Of a stretch of 64,000 nucleotides of DNA, positions 33,855 through 45,601 are shown piece after piece. Position numbers and translations under genes: made by a program. Source of the DNA: an uncultured Prochlorococcus sp. (lineage in GTDB: Bacteria; Cyanobacteriota; Cyanobacteriia; PCC-6307; Cyanobiaceae); contig CACOMD010000001.1 of the NCBI GenBank assembly GCA_902628235.1, forward strand, positions 124,001-188,000. The letters run 5' to 3'. Numbering within the stretch: position 1 is the first letter of the stretch; every line of letters begins with the position of its first letter. The notes beneath the pieces are model-generated. The model had not been told where the DNA came from, searched no databases, and saw only the letters and a list, made by a program, of their open reading frames with translations.

Positions 33855-35294
33855 ATGGCAGAAAGATTCAGTCAAAAAAATTTAAGAGTTCGGCCAAGTT
33901 CTGACGAGGACAAAATTGTAACAAAAGCAAAAGAACACTTTGAAAAAACACTTGTTGAAATTTCAGGGGAAATTGTAGGGAGTGTAGCCGCACTAGAACA
34001 TCCAACAAAAAATTTAAAGTTAAACTACGGGGAAATCTTTTTAAGAGATAATGTCCCAGTTATGATTTATCTCATAACTCAAAAAAGATACGAAATAGTA
34101 AAAAAATTTTTAAGTGTTTGCTTAGAACTTCAGAGCACAAGTTATCAAACAAGAGGTGTATTCCCTACAAGCTTTATAGAAGAGGGAGGAAAATTGATTG
34201 GCGATTATGGTCAAAGATCAATTGGAAGAATTACTTCTGCAGATGCAAGCTTATGGTGGCCAATATTATGTTGGTTTTACGTAAACAAGAGTGGGGACCA
34301 TTCATTTGGGAAAAGTCAAAGTGTTCAAAGAGGCATTCAATTACTTCTTGATTTAGTATTGCACCCAACATTGGAGGGTACCCCGGTTTTATTTGTACCG
34401 GATTGTGCATTCATGATTGATAGACCAATGGATGTTTGGGGTGCACCATTAGAAGTTGAAGTTTTACTTCATGGTTGCCTTAAAAGTTGCATTAATCTAA
34501 TGGAATTGAGTCGAGAAGATCATGTGAGTAGATTATTAGATCAACGATTAATTCTTACTAGACAATGGGTAGAGGATTTAAAAGGATTTCTACTTAAACA
34601 TTACTGGGTCACCAGCAAAACAATGCAAATTTTGAGGAGAAGACCTACTGAGCAATATGGAGATGATCAACATTTTAATGAATTTAATGTACAGCCTCAA
34701 GTTGTTCCATCATGGTTACAAGATTGGTTAGAGAATAGGGGTGGGTACTTAATAGGCAATATAAGAACAGGTAGGCCAGATTTTAGATTTTATAGCTTAG
34801 GTAATTCTTTGGCATGCATGTTTGGTGTATTACCGGCTCCAGAGCAAAGGGCTTTATTTAGATTGGTATTACATAACAGGCAACATTTAATGGCTCAAAT
34901 GCCGATGAGAATTTGTCATCCACACATGGATGTAGAGGAATGGCAGAATAAAACAGGATCAGATCCCAAAAACTGGCCATGGAGTTATCACAATGGTGGA
35001 CATTGGCCAAGCTTATTATGGTTTTTTGCGGCATCAGTACTTCTGCATCAAAAAAGATTTCCAACAGAGGATGTAATTTTAATGGAGGAAATGAGTTCTT
35101 TGATCGAAGAATGTTATTGGTGCCAATTAAATCAACTCCCGAAGCAAGAGTGGGCAGAATATTTTGATGGACCAACAGGTACTTGGGTTGGACAACAATC
35201 TAGAACTTATCAAACATGGACAATTGTAGGATTTCTTCTGATGCACCACTTTCTTAGAGAAAGTAAAGAAGATATAAACATACTTAATATTTGA
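33855..35294 (+). CDS. Alkaline/neutral invertase (GH100)
   Basis: IGDYGQRSIGRITSADASLWWPIL, DFRFYSLGNSLACMFGVL, WPWSYHNGGHWPSLLW. Confidence 0.9.
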   Translation: MAERFSQKNLRVRPSSDEDKIVTKAKEHFEKTLVEISGEIVGSVAALEHPTKNLKLNYGEIFLRDNVPVMIYLITQKRYEIVKKFLSVCLELQSTSYQTRGVFPTSFIEEGGKLIGDYGQRSIGRITSADASLWWPILCWFYVNKSGDHSFGKSQSVQRGIQLLLDLVLHPTLEGTPVLFVPDCAFMIDRPMDVWGAPLEVEVLLHGCLKSCINLMELSREDHVSRLLDQRLILTRQWVEDLKGFLLKHYWVTSKTMQILRRRPTEQYGDDQHFNEFNVQPQVVPSWLQDWLENRGGYLIGNIRTGRPDFRFYSLGNSLACMFGVLPAPEQRALFRLVLHNRQHLMAQMPMRICHPHMDVEEWQNKTGSDPKNWPWSYHNGGHWPSLLWFFAASVLLHQKRFPTEDVILMEEMSSLIEECYWCQLNQLPKQEWAEYFDGPTGTWVGQQSRTYQTWTIVGFLLMHHFLRESKEDINILNI

Positions 35295-35297
35295 AAA

Positions 35298-35780
35298 TCA
35301 GAATAAACCTAAAGTTAATGATTTATCTATTGGTAAACAAGCACCAATACCAAGATAAATGGTTAGAAATGTTCCAAAAAGGAAAACTGACATCGCAACT
35401 GGCCTCCTAAATGGATTAGAAAATTTATTTACATTTTCAATAAATGGTAAGATCATTAATCCTAAAGGTATAAGAGTTTGTAAAGCAATTCCAAGCAATT
35501 TATTAGGCACAACTCTTAGAATCTGAAAAACGGGATATAAATACCACTCAGGTAAAATCTCAAGAGGCGTGGCAAAAGGATTAGCTTTATCTCCAAGCAT
35601 GGCAGGATCCAATACAGCCAGTCCTACTACACAAGCTATAGTTCCCAAAATAACAACTGGAAAAATATAGAGGAGATCATTTGGCCAAGCAGGTTCTCCA
35701 TAATAATTATGGCCCATACCTTTAGCGAGTTTAGCTCTCAATTTTGGATCTGATAAATCAGGTTTTTTTAAGGTAGACAT
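35298..35780 (-). CDS. petD: Cytochrome b6-f complex subunit IV
   Basis: [36 protein letters not shown]. Confidence 0.96.
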   Translation of the reverse strand: MSTLKKPDLSDPKLRAKLAKGMGHNYYGEPAWPNDLLYIFPVVILGTIACVVGLAVLDPAMLGDKANPFATPLEILPEWYLYPVFQILRVVPNKLLGIALQTLIPLGLMILPFIENVNKFSNPFRRPVAMSVFLFGTFLTIYLGIGACLPIDKSLTLGLF

Positions 35781-35821
35781 ATTTCTTTTAAATTAAGTAG
35801 TTATATGAAATATTATATATT

Positions 35822-36478
35822 TTATAATGGTCCTGAAATACCTTGTTTACGAATCATTAGAAAATGCATAAGCATAAATACTGCTAATGACCATGGCAAA
35901 ACAAATGTGTGTAAACTATAAAACCTAGTAAGAGTTGACTGACCAACACTTTCACCACCTCTTAGGAGTTCTACCATAAAATCTCCAATGATAGGTATGG
36001 CAGCAGGAACACCTGAAACAATTTTTACTGCCCAATATCCTACTTGATCCCAAGGCAAAGAATAACCAGTAACGCCAAAAGCAACAGTAATGACTGCCAT
36101 GACTACTCCTGTCACCCAAGTTAGTTCTCTTGGCCTTTTAAATCCTCCAGTTAAATAAACTCTAAATACATGGAGAATTAGCATTAAGACCATCATTGAG
36201 GCGCTCCAACGATGAACTGACCTTATTAACCAACCAAAACTAACGTCAGTCATTAAATAACTCACAGAATTATAAGCTTGCGTTACAGTAGGCTTATAAT
36301 AAAAAGTCATTGCAAAACCTGTTGCAAATTGGATTAAGAAGCATACTAATGTTATGCCTCCTAAACAATAAAAAATGTTTACATGAGGTGGAACGTACTT
36401 TGAAGTTACGTCGTCAGTTATGTCTTGAATTTCAAGTCTTTCTTGAAACCAATCATAAACGGATGAAGAATTCGCCAT
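35822..36478 (-). CDS. petB: Cytochrome b6
   Basis: [35 protein letters not shown]. Confidence 0.96.
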   Translation of the reverse strand: MANSSSVYDWFQERLEIQDITDDVTSKYVPPHVNIFYCLGGITLVCFLIQFATGFAMTFYYKPTVTQAYNSVSYLMTDVSFGWLIRSVHRWSASMMVLMLILHVFRVYLTGGFKRPRELTWVTGVVMAVITVAFGVTGYSLPWDQVGYWAVKIVSGVPAAIPIIGDFMVELLRGGESVGQSTLTRFYSLHTFVLPWSLAVFMLMHFLMIRKQGISGPL

Positions 36479-36491
36479 CCAAAAAAAAGCT

Positions 36492-37865
36492 TTGATACTA
36501 GGAGCTTACTTAAAAATCACTAATTTGGTGTTAACACTTAACCCAATGCCATCAACTTTTAACAAATTTTTATTATTCAAAAAATGGGTCATGATCTTCA
36601 TGATCGTATTTTGTATTACTACATTTTTTGGTATTCCTAGTGCCTACGCGCTAAGTGACAGTAAACAGATTGTTCTTGATGCTTGGACATTAGTGAATGA
36701 AGGATATTATGATCCAGAAATTTTTGATGAAATTAAATGGAAGAAAATAAGACAAAAAACTTTACAAAAATCTATAGAAACAACTGATGATGCTTATTCA
36801 GCTATTGAAGAAATGCTAAAGCCTCTTGAAGATCCTTACACAAGAGTTCTTAGGCCTAAAGATTATGAATTGCTTAAGTCAAGTAATTTAGGCAGCGAAA
36901 TAAATGGAGTAGGATTACAATTAGGAGTTGATGAAAGTAGTAGGAAAATCAAAGTAATATCAACATTAGCTGGCTCCCCTGCTGAAGATGCTGGAATAGC
37001 TTCAGGCTTTTTTATCGAAACAGTGGATGGACTATCAGCTTTAGAACTTGGACTTGCTAATACAGCCTCTAAGCTAAGGGGCGAAAAAGGTTCCAAGGTT
37101 CTTGTGCAAATTTCAACTGATGAGGGTGAAATAAAAGAGATAGATCTTGAGAGAAGATCAGTTGATCTTAGGCCAGTAAGAACAAAAAGATTAAGAGATG
37201 AATCACACACATTGGGTTATTTGAGAATTACTCAATTTAGTGAGAGTGTCCCAAAAAAAATTGAGGAAGCTCTGCAAGAATTGAATGAAAAAGAAGTTGA
37301 AGGAATAATTCTTGATCTTAGAAATAATTCAGGAGGTCTTGTTAGCTCGGGTATAGCAGTAGCAGATTCATTTTTGAAGGAAAAACTTGTAGTTGAAACC
37401 AAGAATAGAGACGGAATAAAAGACTCGATAATTTCAGAAAAAAATACCTTTTTTGATGGACCCATGGTCACAATCGTAAACAAAGGAACAGCTAGTGCAA
37501 GTGAAATTCTTGCAGGAGCATTACAAGATAACAAAAGGTCTGCTCTTATCGGTAAACAAACATATGGGAAAGGTTTAATTCAATCATTGAAAAGTTTAAG
37601 CGAAGATAGTGGAATAGCAATAACTGTTGCGAGTTACTTAACACCTAATGGAAATAATATTCAAGGGAGAGGAATTACTCCAGATAAAATATTAGATTTT
37701 TCAGAAGCAAAAGATTTTGGAAGCTCAGATGATAAATGGGTAAAAGATTCGGAAATTTATTTAAATTCTTTATTAGATAAAGTCGATGAAAAGTACGCAA
37801 AGGATCCAATAGTAATAACTAATGAAATAAAAGAATTTTCAAAAGATGATGAATTAATTAATTAA
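36492..37865 (+). CDS. ctpA: Carboxyl-terminal processing protease (S41)
   Basis: [13 protein letters not shown] segment, [40 protein letters not shown]. Confidence 0.92.
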   Translation: MILGAYLKITNLVLTLNPMPSTFNKFLLFKKWVMIFMIVFCITTFFGIPSAYALSDSKQIVLDAWTLVNEGYYDPEIFDEIKWKKIRQKTLQKSIETTDDAYSAIEEMLKPLEDPYTRVLRPKDYELLKSSNLGSEINGVGLQLGVDESSRKIKVISTLAGSPAEDAGIASGFFIETVDGLSALELGLANTASKLRGEKGSKVLVQISTDEGEIKEIDLERRSVDLRPVRTKRLRDESHTLGYLRITQFSESVPKKIEEALQELNEKEVEGIILDLRNNSGGLVSSGIAVADSFLKEKLVVETKNRDGIKDSIISEKNTFFDGPMVTIVNKGTASASEILAGALQDNKRSALIGKQTYGKGLIQSLKSLSEDSGIAITVASYLTPNGNNIQGRGITPDKILDFSEAKDFGSSDDKWVKDSEIYLNSLLDKVDEKYAKDPIVITNEIKEFSKDDELIN

Positions 37866-37885
37866 AATTTCCAAGGTTTAAATAA

Positions 37886-39142
37886 ATGCACAAAAAAAGA
37901 ATTTTTCATGATCCTATTCATAAAGAAATAGTTATCGATAGTTCAAAAGATGAGGAAGTTATGATAATGGAATTAATAGAAACTGATGTATTTCAAAGAC
38001 TACGTAGAATTAAACAACTTGGAACAGCTTCGTTGGTATTTCATGGCGCTGAATCAAGCAGATTTACGCATTCTATAGGTGTATTTTGTGTTGCAAGAAA
38101 AATTTATAAAAGACTTCTAGAAATTGATCCTAAATTTGAAACTCATAAATTCACACTATTTGGTGCAGCACTTTTACATGATATTGGGCATGGACCTTTG
38201 AGTCATACAAGTGAGCAAGTTTTTTCTCATAAACATGAAGACTGGTCAAAACTTTTAATAAATAATCATGAGCCTATAAATACAATTTTAAAAAAATATG
38301 ATGTTGCCTTACCAAAAAAAATTGGTGAATTATTTTCCTCTAAAAATTTAATATCACATCCTCTAAAAACTTTAATTAGTAGTGAAATTGACTGTGACAG
38401 ACTAGATTATCTTTTAAGAGATAGCTACAATACAGGCACAAAGTATGGTTTAGTTGATTTAGAAAGAATTATTTCCGCACTGACATTCTCTCCTGATGGA
38501 GGTATTGCCATAAAACCAAAAGGGGTTATAGCCATAGAACATTTTTTAATACTTAGAAATATAATGTATAGAACTATCTACAATCACAGAATTAATGAAA
38601 TTTGTACTTGGATTTTAGAGAATATATTTAAAATAATTAGAAGTGAATTTAATCCTAAAATTTGGCTTGATGAATGTTTGAGAAGTTGGATCTTTAACCC
38701 TCAATCACTTGATGTTAAGGATTTCTTATCTAATGATGATGTTAGGCTTTATTATCATTTAAACAAATGGAAAGATGAGGCTCCAAAGCCATTATCAACA
38801 CTTTGCGAAATGTTTATGAATAGAAGTTTACTTAAAGCAGCAAATATAAATTTTCTAAGCAATATCGATAAACTTAAGTTGCTTGCTTTTGCAAGAAAAA
38901 AGGCTGCTAATTTAAATTTTGATCCAACATTATTTTGCGGTATTAAAGAGAAGAAGTTTAATGGTTTTGAATCAAATAATTCTTTAAAAGTTTGGAACGG
39001 TAATACTTTAAAAGAATTGGATTCAGAATCTCCATTAATAAAAATTCTTATCCAAAATCAAGAAAATTCATTATTAATTTATCCATCATGTATCAAGGAG
39101 GATATCTCAAAAGAAATTATTAACTTAAAAGAAAAAATTTAA
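37886..39142 (+). CDS. HD-superfamily phosphohydrolase
   Basis: RFTHSIGVF, LLHDIGHGPLSHTSE, SEIDCDRLDYLLRDSY. Confidence 0.9.
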   Translation: MHKKRIFHDPIHKEIVIDSSKDEEVMIMELIETDVFQRLRRIKQLGTASLVFHGAESSRFTHSIGVFCVARKIYKRLLEIDPKFETHKFTLFGAALLHDIGHGPLSHTSEQVFSHKHEDWSKLLINNHEPINTILKKYDVALPKKIGELFSSKNLISHPLKTLISSEIDCDRLDYLLRDSYNTGTKYGLVDLERIISALTFSPDGGIAIKPKGVIAIEHFLILRNIMYRTIYNHRINEICTWILENIFKIIRSEFNPKIWLDECLRSWIFNPQSLDVKDFLSNDDVRLYYHLNKWKDEAPKPLSTLCEMFMNRSLLKAANINFLSNIDKLKLLAFARKKAANLNFDPTLFCGIKEKKFNGFESNNSLKVWNGNTLKELDSESPLIKILIQNQENSLLIYPSCIKEDISKEIINLKEKI

Positions 39143-39793
39143 ATGCATTTAATTATAAAAGATAATAATAAATTCATTAGTTTTTACTCAAACTCGTTAG
39201 TAGGATTTAATAATTCCATAAATCAAATTGATAAAGTTAATAAAAAAATTAGCGCAAGTTTACACTGTTATGAAGAAAAAATCTCTTGTAACGAATTATT
39301 GGTATTAAAAGAGTTATTACTGAAATCAAATATCAAATTGACAAATATTTATTCATCCTCCAGAGAATCAGTCATCTCAGCAAAATCTTTAAAAATAAAT
39401 GGCATCTACTCTAATAAAAATTTTGACGAATTTAATCCAAAAATTGAAGATCAAATTGATGAAAAAGATCTTACACATTTTGGAATGGTACGTTCAGGAG
39501 ATCAAATATCTTCAAACGGTAATCTTTTCATCATGGGAGATGTAAATCCTGGAGCACAAATATCAGCCAAAAAAAACATTTATGTTTGGGGAAAACTATG
39601 TGGCGTCGCATTCGCTGGGAAAAACGGTAAAGACGACTCAACAATTTCATCTTTATATTTAAATGCACTGCAACTAAGGATTAATGAAACTGTGGCAATA
39701 GGTCCTAAAGAAAAACCTAAAAATAATTATCCAGAAATTGCTCTTCTTGAAAAGGGAAAAATAGTAATCAAACCTTTAATAATAAATTTTTAA
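39143..39793 (+). CDS. minC: Septum site-determining protein MinC
   Basis: VRSGDQISSNGNLFIMGDVNPGAQISAKKNIYVWGKLCGVAFAG; upstream of minD. Confidence 0.9.
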   Translation: MHLIIKDNNKFISFYSNSLVGFNNSINQIDKVNKKISASLHCYEEKISCNELLVLKELLLKSNIKLTNIYSSSRESVISAKSLKINGIYSNKNFDEFNPKIEDQIDEKDLTHFGMVRSGDQISSNGNLFIMGDVNPGAQISAKKNIYVWGKLCGVAFAGKNGKDDSTISSLYLNALQLRINETVAIGPKEKPKNNYPEIALLEKGKIVIKPLIINF

Positions 39794-39912
39794 AATAAAG
39801 CATGATTTTGAAAAATAAATTAATTACAAATAACAATTTTAGATTTACTTAATTTTTGTTGTTTTTAATATCAAAAATTTAACTTATCATCTACACAAAG
39901 TATTAATTTATT

Positions 39913-40728
39913 TTGGCGAAAACTAGCCGCACAATTTTAATTTGTTCAGGGAAGGGTGGTGTTGGTAAAACAACCTTGACGGCAAATCTTGGAATTGCAT
40001 TAGCAAACAGTGGAGCATCAACTGCTGTTCTTGATGCTGATTTTGGTTTAAGAAATCTAGACTTACTATTAGGGCTAGAGAATCGAATAATTTACACAGC
40101 ACAAGATGTATTAGATAATAATTGCCGATTAGATCAAGCATTAGTAAGGCATAAACAAGAACCAAATTTAGCTTTGTTACCAGCTGGAGATCCAAGAATG
40201 CTTGACTGGATGAAGCCTGATGATATGAAAAAAATAAGTAATTTACTAAGTGAAAAATTTGAATATGTTCTGATTGATTGCCCCGCAGGCGTAGAAGATG
40301 GTTTTAAAAATGCTCTTGCAGCCTCCAAAGAAGCAATAGTAGTTACTAATCCAGAATTATCAGCAGTAAGAGATGCAGATAGAGTTGTTGGAATTTTAAA
40401 TACTTGTGATATTCATCCAATTCAACTAGTAGTTAATAGGGTAAGGCCTACTATGATGGCTAATCAAGAAATGCTTTCTATTGATGACGTTACTTCTATA
40501 CTGTCTTTACCGCTTTTAGGAATAGTATTAGAAGATGAGCAAGTAATTATAAGCACAAATAGAGGAGAACCATTAACTTTAAGTGGTAAAAAATCTCCAG
40601 CATCAAAATGTTATTTAAATGTTTCTAAACGACTTAAAGGTGAAGATGTTCCAGTAATAGATCCAAACAAAGAGAACACAAGCTTAAAAGATAAGTTTAT
40701 AAAACTAATGCAAACCAAGATTTTTTAA
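39913..40728 (+). CDS. minD: Septum site-determining ATPase MinD
   Basis: CSGKGGVGKTTLTANLG deviant Walker A. Confidence 0.96.
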   Translation: MAKTSRTILICSGKGGVGKTTLTANLGIALANSGASTAVLDADFGLRNLDLLLGLENRIIYTAQDVLDNNCRLDQALVRHKQEPNLALLPAGDPRMLDWMKPDDMKKISNLLSEKFEYVLIDCPAGVEDGFKNALAASKEAIVVTNPELSAVRDADRVVGILNTCDIHPIQLVVNRVRPTMMANQEMLSIDDVTSILSLPLLGIVLEDEQVIISTNRGEPLTLSGKKSPASKCYLNVSKRLKGEDVPVIDPNKENTSLKDKFIKLMQTKIF

Positions 40729-40731
40729 AAA

Positions 40732-41049
40732 ATGACTCTTCGTGACCTTATTAACAAATTATTAGGTAGAGAAACTGCAAGTGCTAATACTGCGAGAGAA
40801 AGACTTCAACTAGTCTTAGCGCATGACCGAGTTGATATGAGTTCATTATCAACAGATCTCCTTGATAAAATGAGAAAAGAAATTCTAGATGTAGTTGCAA
40901 AATATGTCGAAATTGATTTCGATGAAGTTGCGGTAAGCTTAGAAACTGAGGACAGAATGACTGCTCTCGTAGCAAATTTACCCATTAAAAGAACACTTTC
41001 TGGAGAAATACAATTTAAAAATATTGAAAAAAAAAATAAATCAAAATAA
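40732..41049 (+). CDS. minE: Cell division topological factor MinE
   Basis: [32 protein letters not shown]. Confidence 0.95.
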   Translation: MTLRDLINKLLGRETASANTARERLQLVLAHDRVDMSSLSTDLLDKMRKEILDVVAKYVEIDFDEVAVSLETEDRMTALVANLPIKRTLSGEIQFKNIEKKNKSK

Positions 41050-41090
41050 ATTTTTAAAATTTACCAATCTTTATGTAATATAGATTCTGT

Positions 41091-41162
41091 GCCGGCTTAG
41101 CTCAGCGGTAGAGCAGCGCTTTTGTAAAGCGAAGGCCATCAGTTCAAATCTGTTAGCCGGCA
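41091..41162 (+). tRNA. tRNA-Thr(TGT)
   Basis: GCCGGCTTAGCTCAGCGGTAGAGCAGCGCTTTTGTAAAGCG...TAGCCGGCA cloverleaf. Confidence 0.95.
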
Positions 41163-41167
41163 TATTT

Positions 41168-41326
41168 TTAGTCTTGTTGTCTGCTGAACAAAAAAGAAAA
41201 AATTATTAATAAGATGATACCCAATAGTCGAATCTCAAAGATACCACTAAAAAATTCAGAAAGGGGTCTAATAATCCAATAAAAAAATGATTGCAATAAA
41301 ATAATAAAAAAAATTAAAGAATACAT
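41168..41326 (-). CDS. 52-aa membrane protein
   Basis: MYSLIFFIILLQSFFYWIIRPLSEFFSGIFEIRLLGIILLIIFSFLFSRQQD*. Confidence 0.5.
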   Translation of the reverse strand: MYSLIFFIILLQSFFYWIIRPLSEFFSGIFEIRLLGIILLIIFSFLFSRQQD

Positions 41327-41914
41327 CTATATGATTTCTGACATAGGAATTTGTCCTTCTCTAACTAATCTCCATTTTCCAACTTTTGTCCAAGATATTA
41401 TGGTACTGCCAAGACCACTACATTCTTCCCAAGGGATGGGTCCTAAAAGATCAACTTCTGGCAAATCATTAGAAACTGATTCTGCATCAAAAGATGTTTT
41501 TATTCCAGAAATATTAGCACTTGAGGTAGCCAAAGGACCAGTTTCTAATATTAGAGATCTCGCGCTTAAAGAATCAGGAATCCTTATCCCTAAAGTATTC
41601 TCATCAGTAATAAAATTTAAACTTTTATTTTTTCTAATAGGAATTATTAGAGTGAGTGGACCAGGCCAAAACTTTTCTGCAACTTTTTGAAAATCATCTA
41701 TGGCATCATTGTCAACATAATCTAAAACTTGCTGAATTTGAGAACCCATTAAAATTAATGCCTTATTTTTATCTCGTTTTTTTACTTTGTAAATCATTCC
41801 AGAATACTTTGGCATGCAACCAATTGCGGGAAGAGTATCAGTCTGGAATATTATGGGTTTACCTATCTTTAATTTTTCAAGAGCTTGGATTTGACTAATT
41901 ATTTTCATACACAA
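41327..41914 (-). CDS. YrdC/Sua5-family threonylcarbamoyl-AMP synthase
   Basis: IFQTDTLPAIGCMPK, WPGPLTLIIP, LGIRIPDS, ATSSANISG. Confidence 0.9.
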   Translation of the reverse strand: MCMKIISQIQALEKLKIGKPIIFQTDTLPAIGCMPKYSGMIYKVKKRDKNKALILMGSQIQQVLDYVDNDAIDDFQKVAEKFWPGPLTLIIPIRKNKSLNFITDENTLGIRIPDSLSARSLILETGPLATSSANISGIKTSFDAESVSNDLPEVDLLGPIPWEECSGLGSTIISWTKVGKWRLVREGQIPMSEII

Positions 41915-41931
41915 TGAAAATTTGACTTAAT

Positions 41932-42801
41932 TTATTTATATCTTCCAATTGTAAATCTTCCAATACCAAACATATCATTGATAGTCTTCAAGGAGTCAAA
42001 TCCATTTTCTTGCAATAGATTTTGGATTTTCTTAGATTGATCAAAATGATTTTCCAAGATAAGCCAACCACCTTTTACTAGAAATTTTGGAGCATCTGAA
42101 ATAATTTGTTTGATATGATATAAACCATCTTCCCCTCCATATAACGCTTTCTTGGGTTCAAAATCCATCACTGAAGAAGGTAATTTTTCATAAACTTCTC
42201 TTGGTATATACGGTGGATTGGAGATAGCTAAATTAATCATTCCGGCATAATGAATTAAAGGTTCCCACCAATTACCGCAATAAAAATTTAATTTTGACCC
42301 TGAAGAGATTTTTTTATGATTTTTTTTAGCTATATCAATAGCATTAGTATCTATATCGGTAGCTAAACCTTTCCAACTTCTATTCTCTGAGACTAAAGCA
42401 ATTGCAATTGATCCTGATCCTGTACCTAAATCGGCAAAAATTATATTTTTATCTTCAGGATCGATAATATCGGTGGCTATCTCAACGATTTGCTCTGTTT
42501 CTACGCGCGGTATTAAAACATCAGTGGTTAATTCAAATTTAAAATTACGCCAGTATGAACTTTTACTTATGTATTGAATTGGTTTTGAATGTTGATTATG
42601 CTCTATCCATTTTTTCTTGAGAGAATGAAAATCTATTTTTAAACATACTTTCTCATTAGAATTTATCCTTAACAAAAATAAATCAGATTTAGAAATACCT
42701 CCTATCAAATCTAGTAATAAATAAAAATTATCGATATCCTGTTTTTTATTTTTGATATCTTTAATCCACAAAAAAAGATCCTTTGTGGAAATTTCAAACA
42801 T
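41932..42801 (-). CDS. prmC: Release factor glutamine methyltransferase
   Basis: LIPRVETEQIVE, FADLGTGSGSIAIAL, ISNPPYIP. Confidence 0.93.
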   Translation of the reverse strand: MFEISTKDLFLWIKDIKNKKQDIDNFYLLLDLIGGISKSDLFLLRINSNEKVCLKIDFHSLKKKWIEHNQHSKPIQYISKSSYWRNFKFELTTDVLIPRVETEQIVEIATDIIDPEDKNIIFADLGTGSGSIAIALVSENRSWKGLATDIDTNAIDIAKKNHKKISSGSKLNFYCGNWWEPLIHYAGMINLAISNPPYIPREVYEKLPSSVMDFEPKKALYGGEDGLYHIKQIISDAPKFLVKGGWLILENHFDQSKKIQNLLQENGFDSLKTINDMFGIGRFTIGRYK

Positions 42802-42818
42802 TACTTAAATTAAATTTT

Positions 42819-42977
42819 TTAATTTTTTGGTTTTGGTCCAAGCCTACCTTTACTTGAGTCAGAATAAAAGCTTGATTTTTCACCATCACTAGTTGATATA
42901 AATAATCCAATTAAAAAAATCGTTGGTACTCCTACAAAAAGTAAACTTGCAACGAATCCAAAATTTGTTGTTTCCAT
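42819..42977 (-). CDS. psbM: Photosystem II subunit PsbM
   Basis: METTNFGFVASLLFVGVPTIFLIGLFISTSDGEKSSFYSDSSKGRLGPKPKN*; not in ORF track. Confidence 0.88.
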   Translation of the reverse strand: METTNFGFVASLLFVGVPTIFLIGLFISTSDGEKSSFYSDSSKGRLGPKPKN

Positions 42978-43329
42978 TTAGATAAGATCAAATTGATAAA
43001 TAAACTATAAACAGTAAAATGTATTTAAAGTGGAAAAATCAATAAAGAACTTCAACTCATTAACAGTCTTAAACAATTTCTAAGATAAATATCAACTTTT
43101 AAAGATTAATAATTTTAAAAATTTGTTTAAATATTTTGTTAAATATTTGTTTTTTTGCAATATTTACTCATGAAACTTTGAGAATTGTGACCAAAATATT
43201 AACAAATTTTCCTCAATTATTTAGCTAAAAGGTAGTTATACTATGGTTTAACACGAATCTTACAAAATAATTTAATTAATTACAAAATCCACTGAACTAG
43301 TAAAAAAACCCTTACTATCATGATGTTTA

Positions 43330-43343
43330 GCTGTTAAAACAGC
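43330..43343 (+). promoter_or_regulatory. Stem-loop in psbB 5' leader
   Basis: GCTGTTAAAACAGC 21 nt upstream of psbB ATG. Confidence 0.35.
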
Positions 43344-43364
43344 ATCTCTATTAAGAATTGACCG

Positions 43365-44888
43365 ATGGGATTGCCCTGGTATCGAGTGCACACAGTAGTT
43401 ATAAACGACCCAGGTCGTCTACTCGCTGTGCATCTCATGCATACTGCATTATTAGCCGGCTGGGCCGGCTCTATGGCCCTTTATGAATTGGCCATTTTTG
43501 ACCCTTCTGACCCTGTTTTTAATCCAATGTGGAGACAGGGTATGTACGTTATGCCATTTATGGCAAGACTAGGAATTACTAGTAGTTGGAACGGATGGGA
43601 TATCACCGGAGCAACAGGCGTTGATCCAGGTTTTTGGAGTTTTGAAGGTGTTGCCGCTGCCCACATTGTGTTTAGCGGACTTTTAATGCTCGCTTCAATT
43701 TGGCATTGGACATACTGGGACTTGGATCTCTGGGAAGACTCAAGAACTGGTGAACCAGCTCTTGATTTACCAAGAATATTTGGTATTCATTTACTTTTAG
43801 CTGGTTTAACTTGTTTTGGCTTTGGAGCTTTTCATTGTGCGAACGTAGGTATATGGGTTTCAGATCCATATGGACTTACTGGGCACGTTGAACCAGTTGC
43901 CCCATCATGGGGAGCAGAAGGATTTAATCCTTTCAATCCAGGTGGAATAGTTGCCAACCACATAGCTGCTGGCCTTATGGGTATCATTGGGGGAATTTTT
44001 CACATAACCAATAGACCAGGAGAAAGACTTTATAAAGCTTTAAAGCTTGGAAGTCTTGAAGGGGTATTAGCAAGTGCTCTTGCGGCTGTTTTGTTTGTCT
44101 CATTTGTTGTAGCAGGAACCATGTGGTACGGTTCAGCAACTACTCCAATTGAGCTTTTTGGACCAACAAGATATCAATGGGATTCAAGTTACTTCAAAAC
44201 AGAAATAAATCGAAGAGTTCAGACAGCTATTGATAATGGAGCAACAAAGGAAGAAGCTTATGCTTCAATCCCTGAAAAACTTGCTTTCTACGACTATGTA
44301 GGAAATAGCCCAGCTAAAGGTGGACTTTTCAGAGTTGGAGCTCTTGTCAATGGTGATGGCTTACCAACAGGTTGGCAAGGTCATATTTCCTTCCAAGATA
44401 AAGAGGGTAATGAACTTGAAGTCAGAAGAATTCCTAATTTCTTTGAAAACTTCCCAGTTATCCTTGAAGACAAAGAAGGAAACGTCAGAGCTGACATTCC
44501 ATTTAGAAGAGCTGAAGCTAAGTATTCATTCGAACAAACTGGTATTACAGCAACTATTTATGGTGGTGATTTAAATGGTCAAACATTTACAGACCCTGCT
44601 GTAGTCAAAAGATTAGCTAGAAAAGCTCAACTTGGTGAAGCCTTTAAATTTGATAGAGAAACCTACAAATCAGACGGTGTATTCCGTAGCTCCCCACGAG
44701 CATGGTTCACTTATGCACATTTATGCTTTGGTTTGCTCTTCTTATTTGGTCATTGGTGGCATGCTTCAAGAACTCTATACAGAGAGAGATTCGCAGGAAT
44801 TTCTGCAGATTTTGGAGATCAAGTAGAATTTGGTCTTTTCAAGAAGCTTGGTGATGAAACCACAAGAAGAATACCTGGAAAGGTTTAA
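43365..44888 (+). CDS. psbB: Photosystem II CP47
   Basis: [43 protein letters not shown]. Confidence 0.98.
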   Translation: MGLPWYRVHTVVINDPGRLLAVHLMHTALLAGWAGSMALYELAIFDPSDPVFNPMWRQGMYVMPFMARLGITSSWNGWDITGATGVDPGFWSFEGVAAAHIVFSGLLMLASIWHWTYWDLDLWEDSRTGEPALDLPRIFGIHLLLAGLTCFGFGAFHCANVGIWVSDPYGLTGHVEPVAPSWGAEGFNPFNPGGIVANHIAAGLMGIIGGIFHITNRPGERLYKALKLGSLEGVLASALAAVLFVSFVVAGTMWYGSATTPIELFGPTRYQWDSSYFKTEINRRVQTAIDNGATKEEAYASIPEKLAFYDYVGNSPAKGGLFRVGALVNGDGLPTGWQGHISFQDKEGNELEVRRIPNFFENFPVILEDKEGNVRADIPFRRAEAKYSFEQTGITATIYGGDLNGQTFTDPAVVKRLARKAQLGEAFKFDRETYKSDGVFRSSPRAWFTYAHLCFGLLFLFGHWWHASRTLYRERFAGISADFGDQVEFGLFKKLGDETTRRIPGKV

Positions 44889-44912
44889 TTAACATTATTT
44901 ATTTATTTTCTT

Positions 44913-45017
44913 ATGGAAGCATTTGCTTACGTGCTAATTTTAACTCTCGCAGTAGTTACTCTATTCTTTGCCGTAGCCTTTAGAGATCCTCCTAAATGGG
45001 ATCAAAAAGATAGGTAA
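44913..45017 (+). CDS. psbT: Photosystem II subunit PsbT
   Basis: [34 protein letters not shown]. Confidence 0.95.
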   Translation: MEAFAYVLILTLAVVTLFFAVAFRDPPKWDQKDR

Positions 45018-45020
45018 AAA

Positions 45021-45057
45021 AAAACCTCACTTTCTAATTTAAGTGAGGTTTTTTTTT
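45021..45057 (+). terminator. Rho-independent terminator after psbBT
   Basis: AAACCTCACTT...AAGTGAGGTTTTTTTT. Confidence 0.85.
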
Positions 45058-45121
45058 GTGAAGCTTTTCATTGCATATAAAATTGACTAGTATTAGGGTT
45101 ACATCTTTTTTATTTGACTAG

Positions 45122-45601
45122 ATGCAGTGTCCAAATTGTCAAAATACAGATAGCAGAGTTTTAGAATCTAGATCTGCTGACACTGGTAAAAGTGTAAGGA
45201 GAAGGAGAGAATGTTTAAATTGCAGTTCAAGATTCACTACTTATGAAAGAATTGAATCAATGCCAATAGCAGTAATTAAGAAGGATGGAAGTAGAGAACT
45301 TTTCAATAAAGATAAACTAATTAAAGGCATATCACGTGCTTGTGAAAAAACAACGTTTACAAGTGAGTCCATTTTAAATTTTGTTGACTCCATAGAATCA
45401 CAAATTATTCAAGACTCAAATAAAGATATTAAATCTTCAGAAATTGGAGAATTAATTCTTAATAATCTTAGAAATGAAAATGAAGTTGCCTATATAAGAT
45501 TTGCATCGGTTTATAGAAAATTCAATGGAGTTAAAGATTTTATTGCGACGCTTCAATCTTTGAAAAATACATCCAAGAATGAATTAGCTTCAATTCTCTA
45601 A
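45122..45601 (+). CDS. nrdR: Transcriptional repressor NrdR
   Basis: [45 protein letters not shown]. Confidence 0.96.
   Translation: MQCPNCQNTDSRVLESRSADTGKSVRRRRECLNCSSRFTTYERIESMPIAVIKKDGSRELFNKDKLIKGISRACEKTTFTSESILNFVDSIESQIIQDSNKDIKSSEIGELILNNLRNENEVAYIRFASVYRKFNGVKDFIATLQSLKNTSKNELASIL

Noticed and set aside
34118-37534. ORFs 34118-34351, 34858-35175, 34979-35167, 36310-36495, 36863-37210, 37232-37534
   Set aside because: Alternative frames of the invertase, petB and ctp genes, which have clear homology signatures.
41091-41162. tRNA-Thr as a second island attachment site
   Set aside because: No duplicated tRNA 3' end or accessory cargo was seen downstream.
39923-41898. ORFs 39923-40195, 40134-40328, 40784-40975, 41331-41690, 41656-41898
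   Set aside because: Antisense to minD, minE and the YrdC/Sua5 gene.
43481-44826. ORFs 43481-43666, 43672-43869, 44320-44574, 44632-44826
   Set aside because: Antisense or out-of-frame within psbB.
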